The notes under the pieces are model-generated. The model saw only the letters and a program-made list of their open reading frames with translations, searched no databases and was not told the origin of the DNA. The translations under genes and the position numbers were made by a program. From Oscarella lobularis (Eukaryota > Porifera > Homoscleromorpha > Homosclerophorida > Oscarellidae): a stretch of DNA of 64,000 nucleotides. The stretch covers positions 248,001 through 312,000 of the forward strand of contig NC_089186.1 of NCBI RefSeq assembly GCF_947507565.1, in the 5' to 3' direction. Shown here one piece after another: positions 34,825 to 47,840 of this stretch (positions are counted from its first letter, which is position 1; each line of letters starts with the position of its first letter).

Positions 34825-35218
34825 AATTTTCTTTTCTTTGATGTAGATATTTCTAGTGAACGTAAGAACGTTACTTTTTTTCTACGTGCTTGTCAACCGA
34901 TTACACTGTGAACAGTCTCAGGTAGATAAATGTGTAGAAGGGATAATAAGATTTTCTCCTCGAGAATACGTAACTGTTTTTCATTCATCCTGGCTTTCGA
35001 GTTTCAACATAATTTGATTTCTTTCTCTAACGTTATTAGGATAACGAACATCTTGCAAATGCAAACTATCACTGTGGGTAATTGCTCAGGCCATTTCCTC
35101 AATGCTGAACCAATGTCCTAATCAAATTAAACTGTAATTAGGTTAATTTCATTATTGGGGCGAGGCACTTTCGAGACGCACAAAGGGGACTCGAGCCTTC
35201 GATTCCTTTTGCACGAGA
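34825..35218. other. Intergenic between M3 and M4, duplicated 5' flank
   Basis: Shares blocks with 37215-37836 upstream of M5, including GAACAGTCT.AGGTAGATAA, a GGCCATTTCCT.AATG stretch and a GGGGCGAGGC-CTTTCGAGACGC segment just before the start. These are probably the promoter regions copied with the genes. Confidence 0.6.
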
Positions 35219-37214
35219 ATGCTTGGCCAACTAGACTTTAAAAAAAGCAAAAAATATGTCAAGAAGTTTGTCTCGAACCTCATTGCCTATGAGACAGGAG
35301 AGCCAGGAAAGCAGGAAGACGTAGCCTTGATACCTACAGAAATACAAGACGCCCAGATCCAGAATATCTTCTTCATTGGAGCTGGCTTGTATCTCGCCGA
35401 AGAGGAACTTATGCTGAAAGGTCAGAAAAAGACTCGGTATACAAGACAGCAGGCTGTCAAAGACATGCTCTCCGACCTATATTCCGGGGCCGCACCTCGA
35501 CTTTTAGCGGACCGACCGAAGGTCGTGGACGTGAAGGATGCATGCTTGGTCCAGGAGGCGAGCTTTCAAGCAGAGAAATCCGTCCTAAAAGGTCTGCTGA
35601 AGGAAGAGAATTCAGTGAGCAGCTGCGTTTGTCGAGGAGATGCTTTTAGATGCAAAACTGTTTTGATGAAAATTCTTGGCGTCGCACCCAAGGATCTTGA
35701 GAGCCAACTTGAAAAGAGAATAGAGACCGAGATAGAGGGTTTGCACTTCTATATGGTGTACCGCGATTTGTGGGCTGCCTTTGACAAATCGCCAGGCTTG
35801 CACAATAGCAAAAAAGAATTCAAAGACGCGCTGGATGCCTGTGAAAAGGCTTTCGTGACAATGGAGAAAATGTTTCAAGTAGAGAAGGCGGCACCTCCGG
35901 AAACAGAAGAGCATCTGGATAAGAACAGACTAGATAAAGACCTATCTCATCAGACGTCGGAAACCAGCCACGTTGGCAAAAATCCTACCAAGACACCTAC
36001 ACCAGAGACAATGTTGCCGCGAGAGGAACAGTACCGGAGGGAAATAGATGTGCTACAACAGAAACTTAGCAAAGAGAAAAGTAGGAGAGAAGCGTTGAGT
36101 AAGCTAAAAGAAAAAAATTTCGAGCTTCAAAAAGCGGCGAGAAAACTCTCCGATGACAAGAAGCGCTTAAACGATGCACTTCGCGAAACAAAAGCAAAAC
36201 TCTCTATAAAGAAAGAATGGGCTGAACAATTTCAGTGCCAAGCAAACAAAGACAAGGATGTGCTTCAGGATGCCGTAAAACGACTGCAAAAGCAAATCGA
36301 CGAGATGGAGAAACGTCATCAAGTTCAATGCAATGAGTTGAAGGCAGACTCCACGAAAAAGGCTTCTGACATTCAAAGGCATCAGCAAAGGTACTGTAGT
36401 AGACTAGAGCATGTTGTCGTGAAGAAAAAAATCTCTTGCAGACTTTACGAAGAAGCGCAGAAGCGTTTGGCAGAAAATGCTCAAGAAGATCATTTGTCTG
36501 ATCTGAATCGGCCGAGTGAAGTCGCCAAGCGCTATGACAATCTATCTAAGAAGGCCTGCGACGTTGCTAGAGTGCTGGTAGAATACGGAATAGACGAAGA
36601 TAACTCTAATCGCTTCATCGTAGAGATGCTCATTGTACGCCTCAAAGAATTATCCACTAAACTAGTCTACCTGTGTTTTCTTGTAGATGTCAAGCAGCGC
36701 AGCTAAAAGAAAATTTGCTGAGTGTGAGAGAAACAGTACTGAAATCCATGGTCTAAGCGAGCCTTTCCTGAAGAATAATCAAACTGCTAAGAGAACGCTT
36801 AGAGAAAGAGTGAGTTGCCTTTTAAGACTGGCCTCAGCTACCAAAAAGAAGGAGGACAGCAAGAAAATTGTTGAGGTTCAATTGGTGAAATATCTCTTTA
36901 TCAAATTGACTTTCATTCTCTAGATTTCCTTGAGCGAAGTCAAAAAAAAGTTTCCCCAATACCTGGTTCAAAAGACTGCTTCTGCCATTAACGAATTCCT
37001 AATCTTGGCTTCTCCTATTACCTGGGAGGTTGCAATATCTTTACGCGAAACTGATTTCGTTATAGATGACAAAACGTTTGACGAAGCTCTCCATGAACGT
37101 TTCACTGACTCTGATCCTAAAGCTAGAAACATCAAATTGATTGTGTGGCCTCGGCTAGCTGAAAGATTTACTGGAAAAACCCTTTGTAAAGGAAGAGTAG
37201 TAACTGGCATGTAA
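35219..37214 (+). CDS. M4: MIEAP-like coiled-coil protein
   Basis: Start ATG 35219 (MLGQLDFKKSKKYVKKFV). Exon 1 runs to about 36390: N-terminal domain with FFIGAGLYLAEEEL and LHFYMVYRDLWAAF, then a coiled coil (ALRETKAKLSIKKEWAEQF). It is followed by exons at about 36446-36636 (LSDLNRPSEVAKRYDNL), about 36689-36876 and about 36925-37214 (WEVAISLRETDFVIDD, IVWPRLAERFTGKTLCKG). The frame also stays open through the first two introns, but comparison with M5, and the GTACTG donor and CTTGCAG acceptor, favour splicing. Compared with M3 and M5 it lacks some residues around the Cys-containing segment and in the linker before the coiled coil. Confidence 0.8.
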
Positions 37215-37836
37215 AATTGTCTGTTTTGACGTAGATATTTCTAGTGAATGTGAAAGGACTTACTTCTGTTCACGTGGTCGTCAACAGATTACAATATGTT
37301 TTTACTAAGAGTGACCAAGATTGTAGAACGTTCTGTCGGGCGATTATTTCAGTGCACGAATTTTAGTCTAGATGCTGTAGTGGGGGCTCTTGTGACAGGT
37401 CACTACTGTAACTGATGTGTTTCCAGAGCAGCTTCCAATGCCCCCAAGGTTAATAATAGTCTGAAATATCTCTTTCGACAAACTGCTCAGAGGATTCTCA
37501 AGAAAAGCGCTACTGGCTTCAGCTGCAAAGGATTGATGTAACAGGAAATTACTACGGTGAACAGTCTGAGGTAGATAATTAAGATTCGCTGCAATTATCC
37601 TAAGAGCAATTGCCTTTCATCCACCGTGTCTTTCATCTTTCAACGTAATTTGATTGTGTAGAACTGCTTTCTTTTCCTGATGCATTAGGCAAGAGACATC
37701 TTGCGAGTGAGAACTGTCACTGCGGCCATTGTTCAGGCCATTTCCTGAATGTCGAACAAATTTCATAATCGCATTACACTGTAAATGAGTTAAGTTCATT
37801 ATTAGGGCGAGGCGCTTTCGAGACGCCCAAACGGAG

Positions 37837-39952
37837 ATGGAGACTCGAGCCGTTGATTCCTTTCGCATCAGAATGCTGGACCAATTAGACTTCAGAAAAA
37901 GCGAAAAGTATGCCAAGAAGTTTGTCTCGAACCTCAGTGTCTATGAAACAGGACAGCCAGGAAAGAAAGCAGAGGTAGCCTTTAGACCTACAGAAATAAA
38001 AGACATCCAGCTCCAAAACATCTTCTTTATTGGAGCCGGCTTGTGGCTCGTCAAAGAGGAACTCAAGTTGAAAGGTAGAAAAAGTACTCGAAATCAAAGA
38101 GAGCAGGCTGTCAAAGAGCTGCTCTCCGACCTGTATTCCGGGACTGCACCTCAACTCTTAGAGAACCGACCAAAGGTCGCGGAAGTGAAGGATGCGTGCT
38201 TTGATTTTCGAAGCTCTGGGTTGTCCCAGGAGGCGAGCCCTCAATCAGGGTTATCCACTCTGAAAAATCTGCTGAAAGATCTGGAAGAGAATCCAGTGAG
38301 CGACTGCACTTCTCGAGCAGAAGCCAATAAATGCAAAAACGCTTTGAGGAAAACCCTTGACCATCTTCGACAACGTGGCATACCAAAGGATTTTGAGAAT
38401 CGACTTGAAAAGAGAATTGAGACCGAGGTAAAGGGTTTGCACTTCTACATGGTGTTCCGCAATTTGTGGGCAAATTTTGACAAATCGAAAGACTTGCACG
38501 AAAGCAGAAGACATTTTAAAGACGCGCTGGACGCCTGTGAGAATGCTTACGTGAGGATAGAGGAAATTTTTGGAGTAGAGAAAGCGACACCTCCGGAAAC
38601 AGAAGAGCACCTGGAAAAGAACAGACGTGATAAAGAGCCATCTCATGAGACTAGGGGAACCAAGACATCAAGTCTGCCGTCAGTAGAGACTCAGATGAGA
38701 GAAGACGAGGTCGGAAACCAAAGTCAATGCCTTAGAACTAATGCCATCCAGGTGAAGTCTACTGAACGAGAGCCAGAAATGCCGGAGAAAATTTCGCCAA
38801 GAGAGTATCCGAGATATCTTGGCGAAGAGAGAAGTCAGGCACGCGCCGAGCTGAGTGCACTAAGAGAAAAAAATACCCAGCTCGAAAAAGCGGCGAAACG
38901 ACTTGAAAAAGACCTACAAATGTTAACTGACGAAAGGAACGCTCTCTCCGATACGCTTCGCGAAGCGGAGGTCAAACTCTCTAGGGCCGAGAAACTTCAG
39001 AGCAAAGCGAACGAAGACAAGAAAACGCTTCAGGATGCCGTAGAACGACTGCAAAAGCAAATTGACGAGATGACGGGACGTTATCAAGTTGAATGCAATG
39101 CGCTGAAGGCTGACCTCACCTCTAAGGCTTCTGAGCAAAGGTACAGTAGACTGGAGCGCGTTCTCATAGTGCAATAATGCAATTGTAGACTTTACGAGGA
39201 AGTGCAGAAATGCGTTCCTGATCTGGTGGAGCAGTTGTCCGATCCAAACCAGCCAATGGAAGTAGCCAGACGCTATGACGATCTATTTCAGAAGACCTAC
39301 AGCGTTGCTGAAGTGCTGGAAGACAGCGTTATAGACGAAGACGACATCAATCACTTCATCGTAGAGATGCTCATTGTATGCCGCAGATTAAATACTCTAA
39401 TATATTTGCAGAACCGGTCAACTTGCGTTTTCTCGTAGACGTCAAGCAACGCAGCTAAGACAAGAGTTGCTGAGTATGAGAGCACCGGAGTTAAAATCCG
39501 CGGTCTGGAGAATAATCAATCTGCTAAGAGAATGCGTAGAGAAAATGTTACCTGCGTTCTAAGACTGGCCTCAGCTTCTAGAAGAAAGAAGGACAACGAG
39601 TATATTGCCAAGGTTGAGAAGGTGGAATATCCTTGGTTGCATATTGAGTTTTATCCTTTAGATTGCTTTGGACGAAGTCAAGAAAAAGTTCCCCAAATAC
39701 TACTCTCAAGAGACCGCTTCTGCTATTGAAGAATTTCTAATTTCAGCTTCTTCTATTACCTGGGAGCTTGCATTATTTTCACGGGAAACGATTTTCGTCG
39801 TAGATGATAAGACGTTTGATGACGATCTTCATGAACGTTTCACTGGCTCTGATCCTAAAGCTAGAAACGTTAAATCTATTGTGTGGCCTCGCCTAGCTGA
39901 ACGGTTTACAGGAAGAACCCTTTGTAAAGGAAAAGTAGTGACGGGCGTGTAA
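37837..39952 (+). CDS. M5: MIEAP-like coiled-coil protein
   Basis: ATG 37837 opens the frame, but M4 aligns from the second Met (MLDQLDFRKSEKYAKKF, 37873), so that may be the true start. Exon 1 runs to about 39141, with FFIGAGLWLVKEEL, LHFYMVFRNLWANF and a heptad-rich coiled coil. The C-terminal exons at about 39190-39378, 39441-39613 and 39662-39952 encode LSDPNQPMEVARRYDDLF and WELALFSRETIFVVDD, ending IVWPRLAERFTGRTLCKG. It ends 106 bp from the convergent HSPA12 gene H. Confidence 0.8.
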
Positions 39953-40057
39953 ATTTGTCTATTTTTTGTCTATCTCTAGTGAATGTTAAAAAGCGTTACT
40001 TTTCATTTACTTGCTTGTCATCAAAGATTATACTACTACTGCTACTGCTACAATTTA

Positions 40058-42027
40058 TTACTCAGAGTGACCCAGAAAGTTCAGATCTACAGTTCTCTGA
40101 ACTTCTTCATCGCTGGTGGCATCTTTAGACACTACTTCAATTTCAACTTTTCCAAAGCGCATGGTAACATATAGCTCCCTGTCTTTTCCTCCTTCTGTGT
40201 TAGGCATTGGTAAAGTCATTTGAGCCACTTTCTCAACGCCTTTATCAGTGATATACCGTGGTTTTGAATTTTGAGAAGAGTAGACAGAAATATCTACTGA
40301 TGTAGCATTGGCAGTAAAGGGAAAAAACCCTTGTTCCACCTCTTCATCAAGTTCAACTTCATCGTTTTTTTCAACAAATATTTTTAAGCGATTTTCACAT
40401 TTTTTCTCTCCTTCGTCATCAAGAACGCAATAATCATCAGGGTCAATTCCCTCAACAAAATCTGGCCGGTAAGCAACACCATATGTGTACTTTACGCGAC
40501 GTGATGCAATTAGACTTGGGTCATGTCCATAAAGAACAGCACCCGTCACCACGGCCAAAGAGCATTCACGTACAGCCAAAACCCGAACGGATGAAAGTTG
40601 CTCTCTAATTCGCTGCTGAAGTAAAGGAAATGTGGCAAACCCTCCAACCAGAATGACGTACTTAATATTTACTACTTTTTCTAGAATTGATTCAAGGTGA
40701 CACGTGATGTTGTCAAACACCAATTGAAATAGTTTTTCAACTTCGAGGTAAGTCAGCGCTAGAGCTCCACGTTGAAATTTGACGTGGTCGTTCTGAAAGT
40801 CATGGATGTGCTCTTCAACAGATTTGCCTTCAGACTTAATAAATTGATGAAACTGAAAAGGCAACTCCACGCGCAATCTTTTCCCGGGAGCCGCTGTGCG
40901 TTTGGAACTTTCAAACTTTGACATGAAATTGATCCATTCGCACGGATACTCCTTCTGATATCGCTTCATTAAATCATTACCGAAAATGCGTTCAAGAAGG
41001 CGACTAAATTCTAGGTCAACATAGATGCCACCCCAAGCCCCACCAGTGGCATGATGCAATTCCCTAACTTTATCCTCATGTCCCACGCTGTGGACAGTTA
41101 CGTCAACCGTTCCACCGCCAATATCGGCAAGAAGATAACGCGTTCCTGATGCGTACGCTACGCTGACGTCCAGTTCCTCATCTGAATCAGCAGTTATAAC
41201 GTTAGAGTACTTACAGTAAACGGCTGCTGCTTCAGGCTCTAAAACGATCATTAATTTCTCAGGCTTTTCAGGAGACGCAAGACCAGCCTAATGGAAGCAT
41301 TAATTACATCGTATTATTTCAAAATCTGCACTGTCACGAAAATTACCTTGTAAGCTGCCTCTCGCATGATCTGCTTCGCTCCGTCATTCCATATCGCAGG
41401 AACGGTGACGACCCACTTTGCATCGTCAGGGCTCACGTCAATTTTAGAACGCAAGTTCACAAATTTGATGGCATCGTCTTTGAAATACTTCATAACGTGG
41501 CTGAACACCGTAATGAGACTGAGTTGTCTTCCATTACGTGCAACGGCCTTGACGTTTCTTGAGAGATCCTAAAAATGCGCTCAAATTTTGACATACGTCA
41601 CCCAGGTTGTTAATCTCATATAAACACTATTAACTATATATATATAAAGCGATCTGGTTGGGGCGGAGGCGTAAGTTTCGCTTACAGACTTGCTATGAAG
41701 ATCCATTTTGAACCTGTCAAAGTACATCCACGTTTTCTCAGCCTCGGGGTCATCATCGATTTGGTTGCTGTAGTCGCTCAACGCCTGGTAGCCGAATGAA
41801 TGAAACGTGCCATCGGGTTCAAGGAGCAAAGTAGTAGGTATCTTTCCGCATGGCGCAGATCCAGAGATTCTTTGGGCGTTCGGATCGTTTTCACAAATCG
41901 TGTCAATTTTGTATGGATCGGAGGAGAAGGATATGGCGTAGCCGCTGTAAGTGGTGCCAATGTCAATAGCAATAACAAGAAGCGCCTTTGAGCTATCCAA
42001 GGATGGAGAAAGAACAAGCTCTGACAT
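40058..42027 (-). CDS. HSPA12: HSPA12-like gene H
   Basis: Exons 42027-41686, 41568-41347 and 41287-40058; about 597 residues. Motifs: AIDIGTTYSGYAISF, WVVTVPAIWNDGAKQIM, ADIGGGTVDVTVH, ATGGAWGGIYVD, VILVGGFATFPLL. It belongs with K, L, N and O rather than D-G (GGGTVDVTVH, short N-terminus). Its first intron of 117 bp is the longest in the family. Codon use is more AT-rich than in D-G. No M gene precedes it on the same strand. Confidence 0.93.
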
Positions 42028-42684
42028 GGCGTCCAGAGGAGGACGTTTTCATCTGTCATGCGCAATGAGCAAAATAGAATGATTGAATCAATTAGGAGCA
42101 CCAGCTAAACTAATTATCTAATTTTCACCAAAAGAAGCCGTGGCTCTGGATAAAATTTTCTGCAAAACGCAGCGTAAGGTTCTACCTACTTGCTTATCAC
42201 TGGCACTCAGATAATTCACCTTCAAGTCGTCCTATTCCAATTCCAGGGCTGGGAAGCCAATTTCCTTGCGCCTTTAGATAATTAGATTGTAAAGTTTACA
42301 TATTGCTTTAGTCAATACTGAAAGAAAGGAAGCAGGAAAAACGTGGTTGGTGGTCGAGCTGACGCAAGACAAGGCAAACACTAAAACAAATTTTATAACT
42401 ACCTAGCACCGTTGCGCAGGCAACCTGAATCCAGCGAAACTACTCTTGACGAGAAGACGTCGCAAAATAGAGAACGAATTCAAGAGACTCACGTTAATCA
42501 GACGCCCGGATAATCAAAATACAGAGGGGCGAACACAAGGCGAACAAGGCGAGGAAAAGCGTAATTCTGACTAATAGACGATTCAAAATCTTTTAAAAGA
42601 CTTCTTCTAGGAAAAAGATGGATTTGGAGACTCTAGAACAGAAGCTAACAGCATACTGTACGACAACTGTGAGTGCAGCACATT
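42028..42684. other. Intergenic upstream of gene H
   Basis: No convincing gene. At 42616 a plus-strand ATG starts MDLETLEQKLTAYCTTT and meets a donor-like GTGAGT; this may be an exon remnant. GAAAGGAAGCAGGAAAAA near 42322 resembles GAGGAAGCAGGAAAAG upstream of gene O (63521), so a shared promoter element is possible. Confidence 0.35.
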
Positions 42685-44658
42685 TCATTCGTCCAAACTC
42701 AAAAAATCCAATTTCACTGATTTCTTTGCTTCTTTTCCGCTGGATAAGTCGACTGAGTGAACTTTGATTTCCGTCAGACCGAATTTCATGCTGACGAGAA
42801 GCTCCCTGTTCATTCCGAGGTCAACGTTTGGTAAAGGTAGTTCCATCTGAGCAATTTTCCTCACGCCCTCCTCGCTGACATACTGCGTATTCTTTTTATC
42901 TGATTCATATACGACAATATTAGCCGCTTCCTGACGAGGATGGCAGGGACTGAAAGAATGCGTCACTTCTTCGTCAATTGGAACTTCCTGATTTCGACTG
43001 ACAAACGTCTTGAATTTCAAACGCCGCATAGACACACCAGTCATCATTGTCATAAGCAGACGAGACAAAGTATCAGAAGGATCTTCAGACTTTAGATCTG
43101 GTACATCCAAGTCAGGCCCTCCCAGATATCGTATGCCGTAGCTGTAGCGAACTCGACGAGACACAATCTCCGCGGGATCGTGACCGAACAGCACGGCACC
43201 CATGACGACGGCGAGAGAACACTGGGGTGGAACAATCATTCGTAGGTTAAACGGTTCTTCAAAACGTTCGCGCAAGTAGGTCTGTAGGAGTGCACACGTT
43301 GCAAAACCACCGACGAGAATCATAAACTCGACTTTGTCGACGTCGCGAATGACCGTCTCCAAGTGATCGGCAATGTTTTCGAAGACGGGCTGAAAGAGTT
43401 TTCGCACCTCCGGATACTTCATGGCCAGTGTACCGCGAGTGAACTTGAGATCGGGATTGTTCATCGCCGCAATTGCCTCCTTGGCAGACGATTCGCGATC
43501 GGAAAGAAACGAGTGAAACGAAAAGGGAAATTCGACGTAAGTGACGGCATCGAGAGATGCAGTGCGCTTGTTTATTTCGAATTTCAGCGAGACGAGTTCG
43601 ACCCAGTCGCCAGGAAATTCGGCTTTATATGTCTCAATTGTGTCCTTGCCAAAAATCTCGTGAAGCAGTCGAACGAAGTTCTTGTCAACGTAGGTGCCGC
43701 CCCACGCGCCGCCCGTGGCGTGATGCAGCTCCTTGACGCCGCTTTCGGTAACTTGGTGAACGGTGACGTCGGCAGTGCCGCCGCCGAGATCGGCAAGAAC
43801 GTAAGTCGTGCCGGATCTAAAAGCCTGTGCAACGAGTCCCTCGTCACCGGGAGCTTGTTGAATTATTTGTACAGATTTACAGTACAGCGACGCTGATTCA
43901 GGCTCCAAAGCAATCTCAAGTTTGTCCGGCATAGCTTCAGAAGCAAGTCCTGCCTTGAATTAAGTAAAGAATTCAGAATCAATAATGCATTATCTTTAAT
44001 TACCTCGTACGCTGCTTCTCTCATCATCTGCTTGGCTCCCCCTTTCCATATGGCCGGCACCGTAATGACCCACTCGAATTCTGACTCGTCTATGTTGTCA
44101 GACCGTGATGTGCATTCTCGTAAGGCCATCTCCTTGAAATGCCTCAAGACATGAGCAAAGACTGTTCGTATTGGAAGCTCATGCCCATTTGCTGCGCAAA
44201 CAGGCGTTCGTCTTGATAGACTCTTAAGCCAAGACATTATAATAGAACTCCAAAAATTTAAATTTTCTCACTTTGTCGGTGTGCAACTTCATCTTGAATC
44301 TTTCAAAATAGTACCATTTCTTCTGCTCATTTTCATCAAGTTCCCTGTTATACTTCATCATAGCGGCGTGTCCAAAAGAATCAAAATTTTTGCCCGGGTC
44401 AAGCAGGAGAGTCGTCGGCACTTTCGTCGCCACCGTGCTGCCTTCCGGTTTGTACGGATCCGCTGTCTGCATAGCGTTAATCGTGTGTTTTGTGCCGGAG
44501 AACGACCAAGCATAGCCGCTGTATGTCGTACCAATGTCGATGGCGACGACGACGTGACCGCCTTTGCGAGGCGACGCTTGAAAGCCGCAGATAGGCTCGT
44601 TTTCATCGCTTCCACCTTCGGCGGCGACGCTTGGCTCATGTGAATCGTCTTCAGCCAT
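42685..44658 (-). CDS. HSPA12: HSPA12-like gene I, paired with M6
   Basis: Exons 44658-44272, 44222-44004 and 43953-42685; about 624 residues. Motifs: AIDIGTTYSGYAWSF, WVITVPAIWKGGAKQMM, ADLGGGTADVTVH, ATGGAWGGTYVD, MILVGGFATCALL. Both introns are GT-AG (49 and 50 bp). It shares with gene J the upstream phrase GATTTGCCCGAAC (CATTTGCCCGAAC in J) and the WSFSGTK stretch; I and J are sister copies. M6 ends 180 bp upstream on the same strand. Confidence 0.93.
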
Positions 44659-44838
44659 TGTTCGGGCAAATCAGTGAGGTAATCACCTCCTGCGTAGCTG
44701 CTTTCTATTCTGGGGACTGCACTGGAGGAGTGCACGCAAATCGTATCATAATTCGATTAAGTTGGTCTAATTGGAGTTGGGGACTCGGGAAATCTGGTTA
44801 CGACAAACGTCTTTGAAGATGGAAGAAATGACCGGCCT

Positions 44839-47561
44839 TTAGGGTATCGTCTTCTTCTCAGTGGTTTCTGCTGTCTTCGTTATCACTTTACCCTTGACCA
44901 GGACTCTATTGGTTCTTTCTTCAAGAAGACAAGGCCAAACGAAATGGTCGATGTCCTTGCTCGTTTTTTCAGACCCAAAGAACAGTTCGTGCTTAGACGA
45001 ATCGAAGACTTTGTGGTCAGCCACCAGTAACAAAGCTCGCTTTTGCAGAGCCAAATCCCAGCAGACTGGGATGCACTTCTCGAGAAATTCGTTTGCATGT
45101 TCTAGCAGAGCTCCCTGTATCGATTCCTTGCGCCATTTCTGAAAACTTTCTGCTGTCTGAAAGGCAAACTACCGTATGACAAACAATCGATTCAATCGTG
45201 GTCAGTTACCTCTCGTATTGATTTACAAGAGTGGCGTTGAAAGCGGTTTGATAACTTGCAAAGAGACACAGAGCACTCCTGAATTGTATTTTTGGCTGAA
45301 GGATTGTCAACTTCTCCGCTGAGACCAACAGCTTGCACCATTTTGCTTCCAACTTCGGTCAGCGTCAGAACTGCAGCCCTGTGCACCGTCTAGAAAACAG
45401 CTCGTTAGTCGTTAGAAGGCTACTTAGAATGCAAAGTCTCGAACCATTAAAATTTCAATAGTAAATTCACTGCACGTTCTTTCGTTTTCTATTATTTCTG
45501 ACAGGTCATAAGAATAATTGAAGAGATCCAAAAAACGCTTAGCCATTTCACTAGGTCGCCGAGGATCGGATATCTCCTCAACTTCGTATCGTATTCGAGA
45601 CAATGGTTGACTGGACAAAAATACATACATGTACTTGCAATGAATTCTTCCACGCCTATTCTTCTCTTACGGTGTGACGTTTGCCAAATCTCTCCTACCT
45701 ATGTCATCAGCATCTGCTTGCTTGCCTTTTAATAACGTCATTTTGTGCTGCTGATCTGAATACCGTTCCTCGTGTACTTGAGAATGATCTGAAGCTGCAG
45801 CACCTCTGTCAGTAGCTAAAGAACACTTGAAATTTCTCTTTCCTCCTGTAAGTATCTTTTACCACTATCATCCGCGTCGTTTAAGACACACTGCACAGAA
45901 AAATCCATCTTGGTGACTGCTGGAAAAAAAACGGGCAGAAATCACAATCTGGCTTTGTGTAGACAACCGCTTTTGCCTTACCTTTCCTCGCTTCATTGCC
46001 TTCCAATGATGAACAGTCACACTGAACTGACTTATCGTGACGGCTACCTAAAGTCAGCTAGCTAATGGCTAGGGCAACAGTTGTAGCCTTCCCTAACCAG
46101 TAGAATCACTCTGAAAATGCAGAAGTGACCGTGGCGCACCATAATGCCCCCCAATCTGTGTGCCACAATAGAGCTATCAATTATTCTCAACTTTCTTAAT
46201 AAAAAACCTTTGCTTTCCCGGTCGTTTGAAAAGCCACTTCAGTTGTGCATTTCCTCTCTTGACTTGGTTTCAGTTTCACTTTTTCTCGCATTAATTCTGC
46301 CTTTGTTTGTTCAAGCGCACCCCTGAGTTCGTCCAACTGCCTGTTTTTGTTCTCCAATTGACCCTACAAGCAGTTGTATGATAATATTATCTTCAAGCAA
46401 TCTTTCACGCCATTTTTCACCTCAAAAATTTGCCTTTCTTTAAGAAGCTGCTTCTTATCGTTTTCTCTCCTCTGATCCATTTGACGTAGCTACAGAACAA
46501 GGAGGCTCTTGACGTTGGCGCACCAACGGCAAAACTAAGTATAGCGAATTACCAATGTGTTAACCTCAAATGACGACGCCTAAATAAAAACGGGTCAACT
46601 AAGGAAAACATTGTCACAATCTGCAGTATACGTCTGCTGCTGCCTCTTTGGTTGCACCTACAAAGAACGCTAAACAATGGACTCTAGAGCAAATCTCGTA
46701 GAAATCAAACTGTACACTGAATCTTTATATCAGATTTTGACTGCAACGTTTCGGCATCTTCAAAGAGAAGAAGTAATTAATGTCGAGACAACCTGGAGTT
46801 GGTGAAAGACGACTCAAACCACCTGCAACAATTTTAACTTTTATAGGATTTCTCAGGTTTCCTTCTGAAGTTCCAAAATTTGACCGAGTCCACTTCTGAA
46901 GTGACGTGAAAGCGGAGAGGCACTCCTTTACGCTGTGTGACGCAGTCGTCGTTTTGTCCACTTTTAGTCCATACTCTGCAAATTGTTTTACACAAGCATC
47001 ATAGCACGACCAGTAGGTCCAGATTTCCATTTCCGCATCATATGCCTCATGAAAATCTGCAGCCAGTTTTGAATGGTTGAAGACATTCCATAGCCTTCTA
47101 ACGTACGCGCGTCCACACTGAATATTTCGGAAATTTTCAATGGTTTCAATTTGCAGGCCACGCCCTTTCAACTTCTCTGCTTTGGGAAAATAACCTTTAC
47201 TCCTTTCACTCGCTTTTTTGATCACTTTTGAACGTCTCTGACAAGGGGAAGAGTTCAATTTTTCGCTGACGCCTTCAGTTGCTTTCATCGCCTCAGAGAT
47301 TTGTTGCTCCTTGTCTTTGAGAATCTCTAACACTTTCGAACCTAAATCGTAAAGACTCTCCGTCGGCTTATCGCCTAAGACACCGGATTTCTTGACACTC
47401 ATAGCGGCAAACAGCCAAAATTCTGTCTCCTCAAAGCATTCTTCAATGCTTGTGCCCTTTTTGATCGCTGCCATGCATTTATTTACGCATCTCGCCGACC
47501 TGTCGACGTCGAGCGTCTCTCTTGGAATGCCTCGAACGCTCCGCTTTGCAGTCTCCTGCAT
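44839..47561 (-). CDS. M6: coiled-coil protein with MIEAP-like C-terminal domain
   Basis: ATG 47561 (MQETAKRSVRG, aligned to M7) opens an exon to about 46820 with FWLFAAMSVKKSGVLGD and IWTYWSCYDACVKQF, the N-terminal domain shared with M2 and M7. Small heptad-rich exons follow between 46.55 and 45.7 kb (QLENKNRQLDELRGAL, QMDQRRENDKKQLL). The MIEAP-like domain is at 45600-45424 (ISDPRRPSEMAKRFLDLF), 45386-45192 (a VHRAAVLTLTEVGSKMV exon) and about 45140-44839 (PVCWDLALQKRALLLVA, DHFVWPCLLEE, VLVKGKVITK). Inner exon borders are approximate. It lies 180 bp upstream of gene I. Confidence 0.75.
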
Positions 47562-47840
47562 CAACTAGGGCCTTGTCCGATTGGTCGCTAACGCAATTTA
47601 AGCGAGGGTATAATCAAATCAACCTCGGGCCAGTAATGGTGGAAAACGAAAGCAAGAACAGGGCCAGAGTGGACGGTGACCTACTCAAGTAGTGCGCAGT
47701 CTCGACCGAAGATATCACGTGAGAGTACGGACTACAGCAGAAGAAGAGCCGTTTCGACTTGTCGTTGGATCGGAATCATAATGCCAGGTGAGACAAGACT
47801 TTCCTAGCAACCTAAAATTGCGAGTACAGTAGACGTTTCA

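Noticed and set aside
34825-35218. Heat-shock elements (alternating GAA/TTC boxes) in array promoters
   Set aside because: Several upstream flanks have scattered GAA and TTC triplets, but I found no run of three with correct spacing, so I do not claim them.
36390-36706. Read-through of M4 introns as coding
   Set aside because: The frame is open, but M3 and M5 have clear introns at the same points and the splice sites are conserved.
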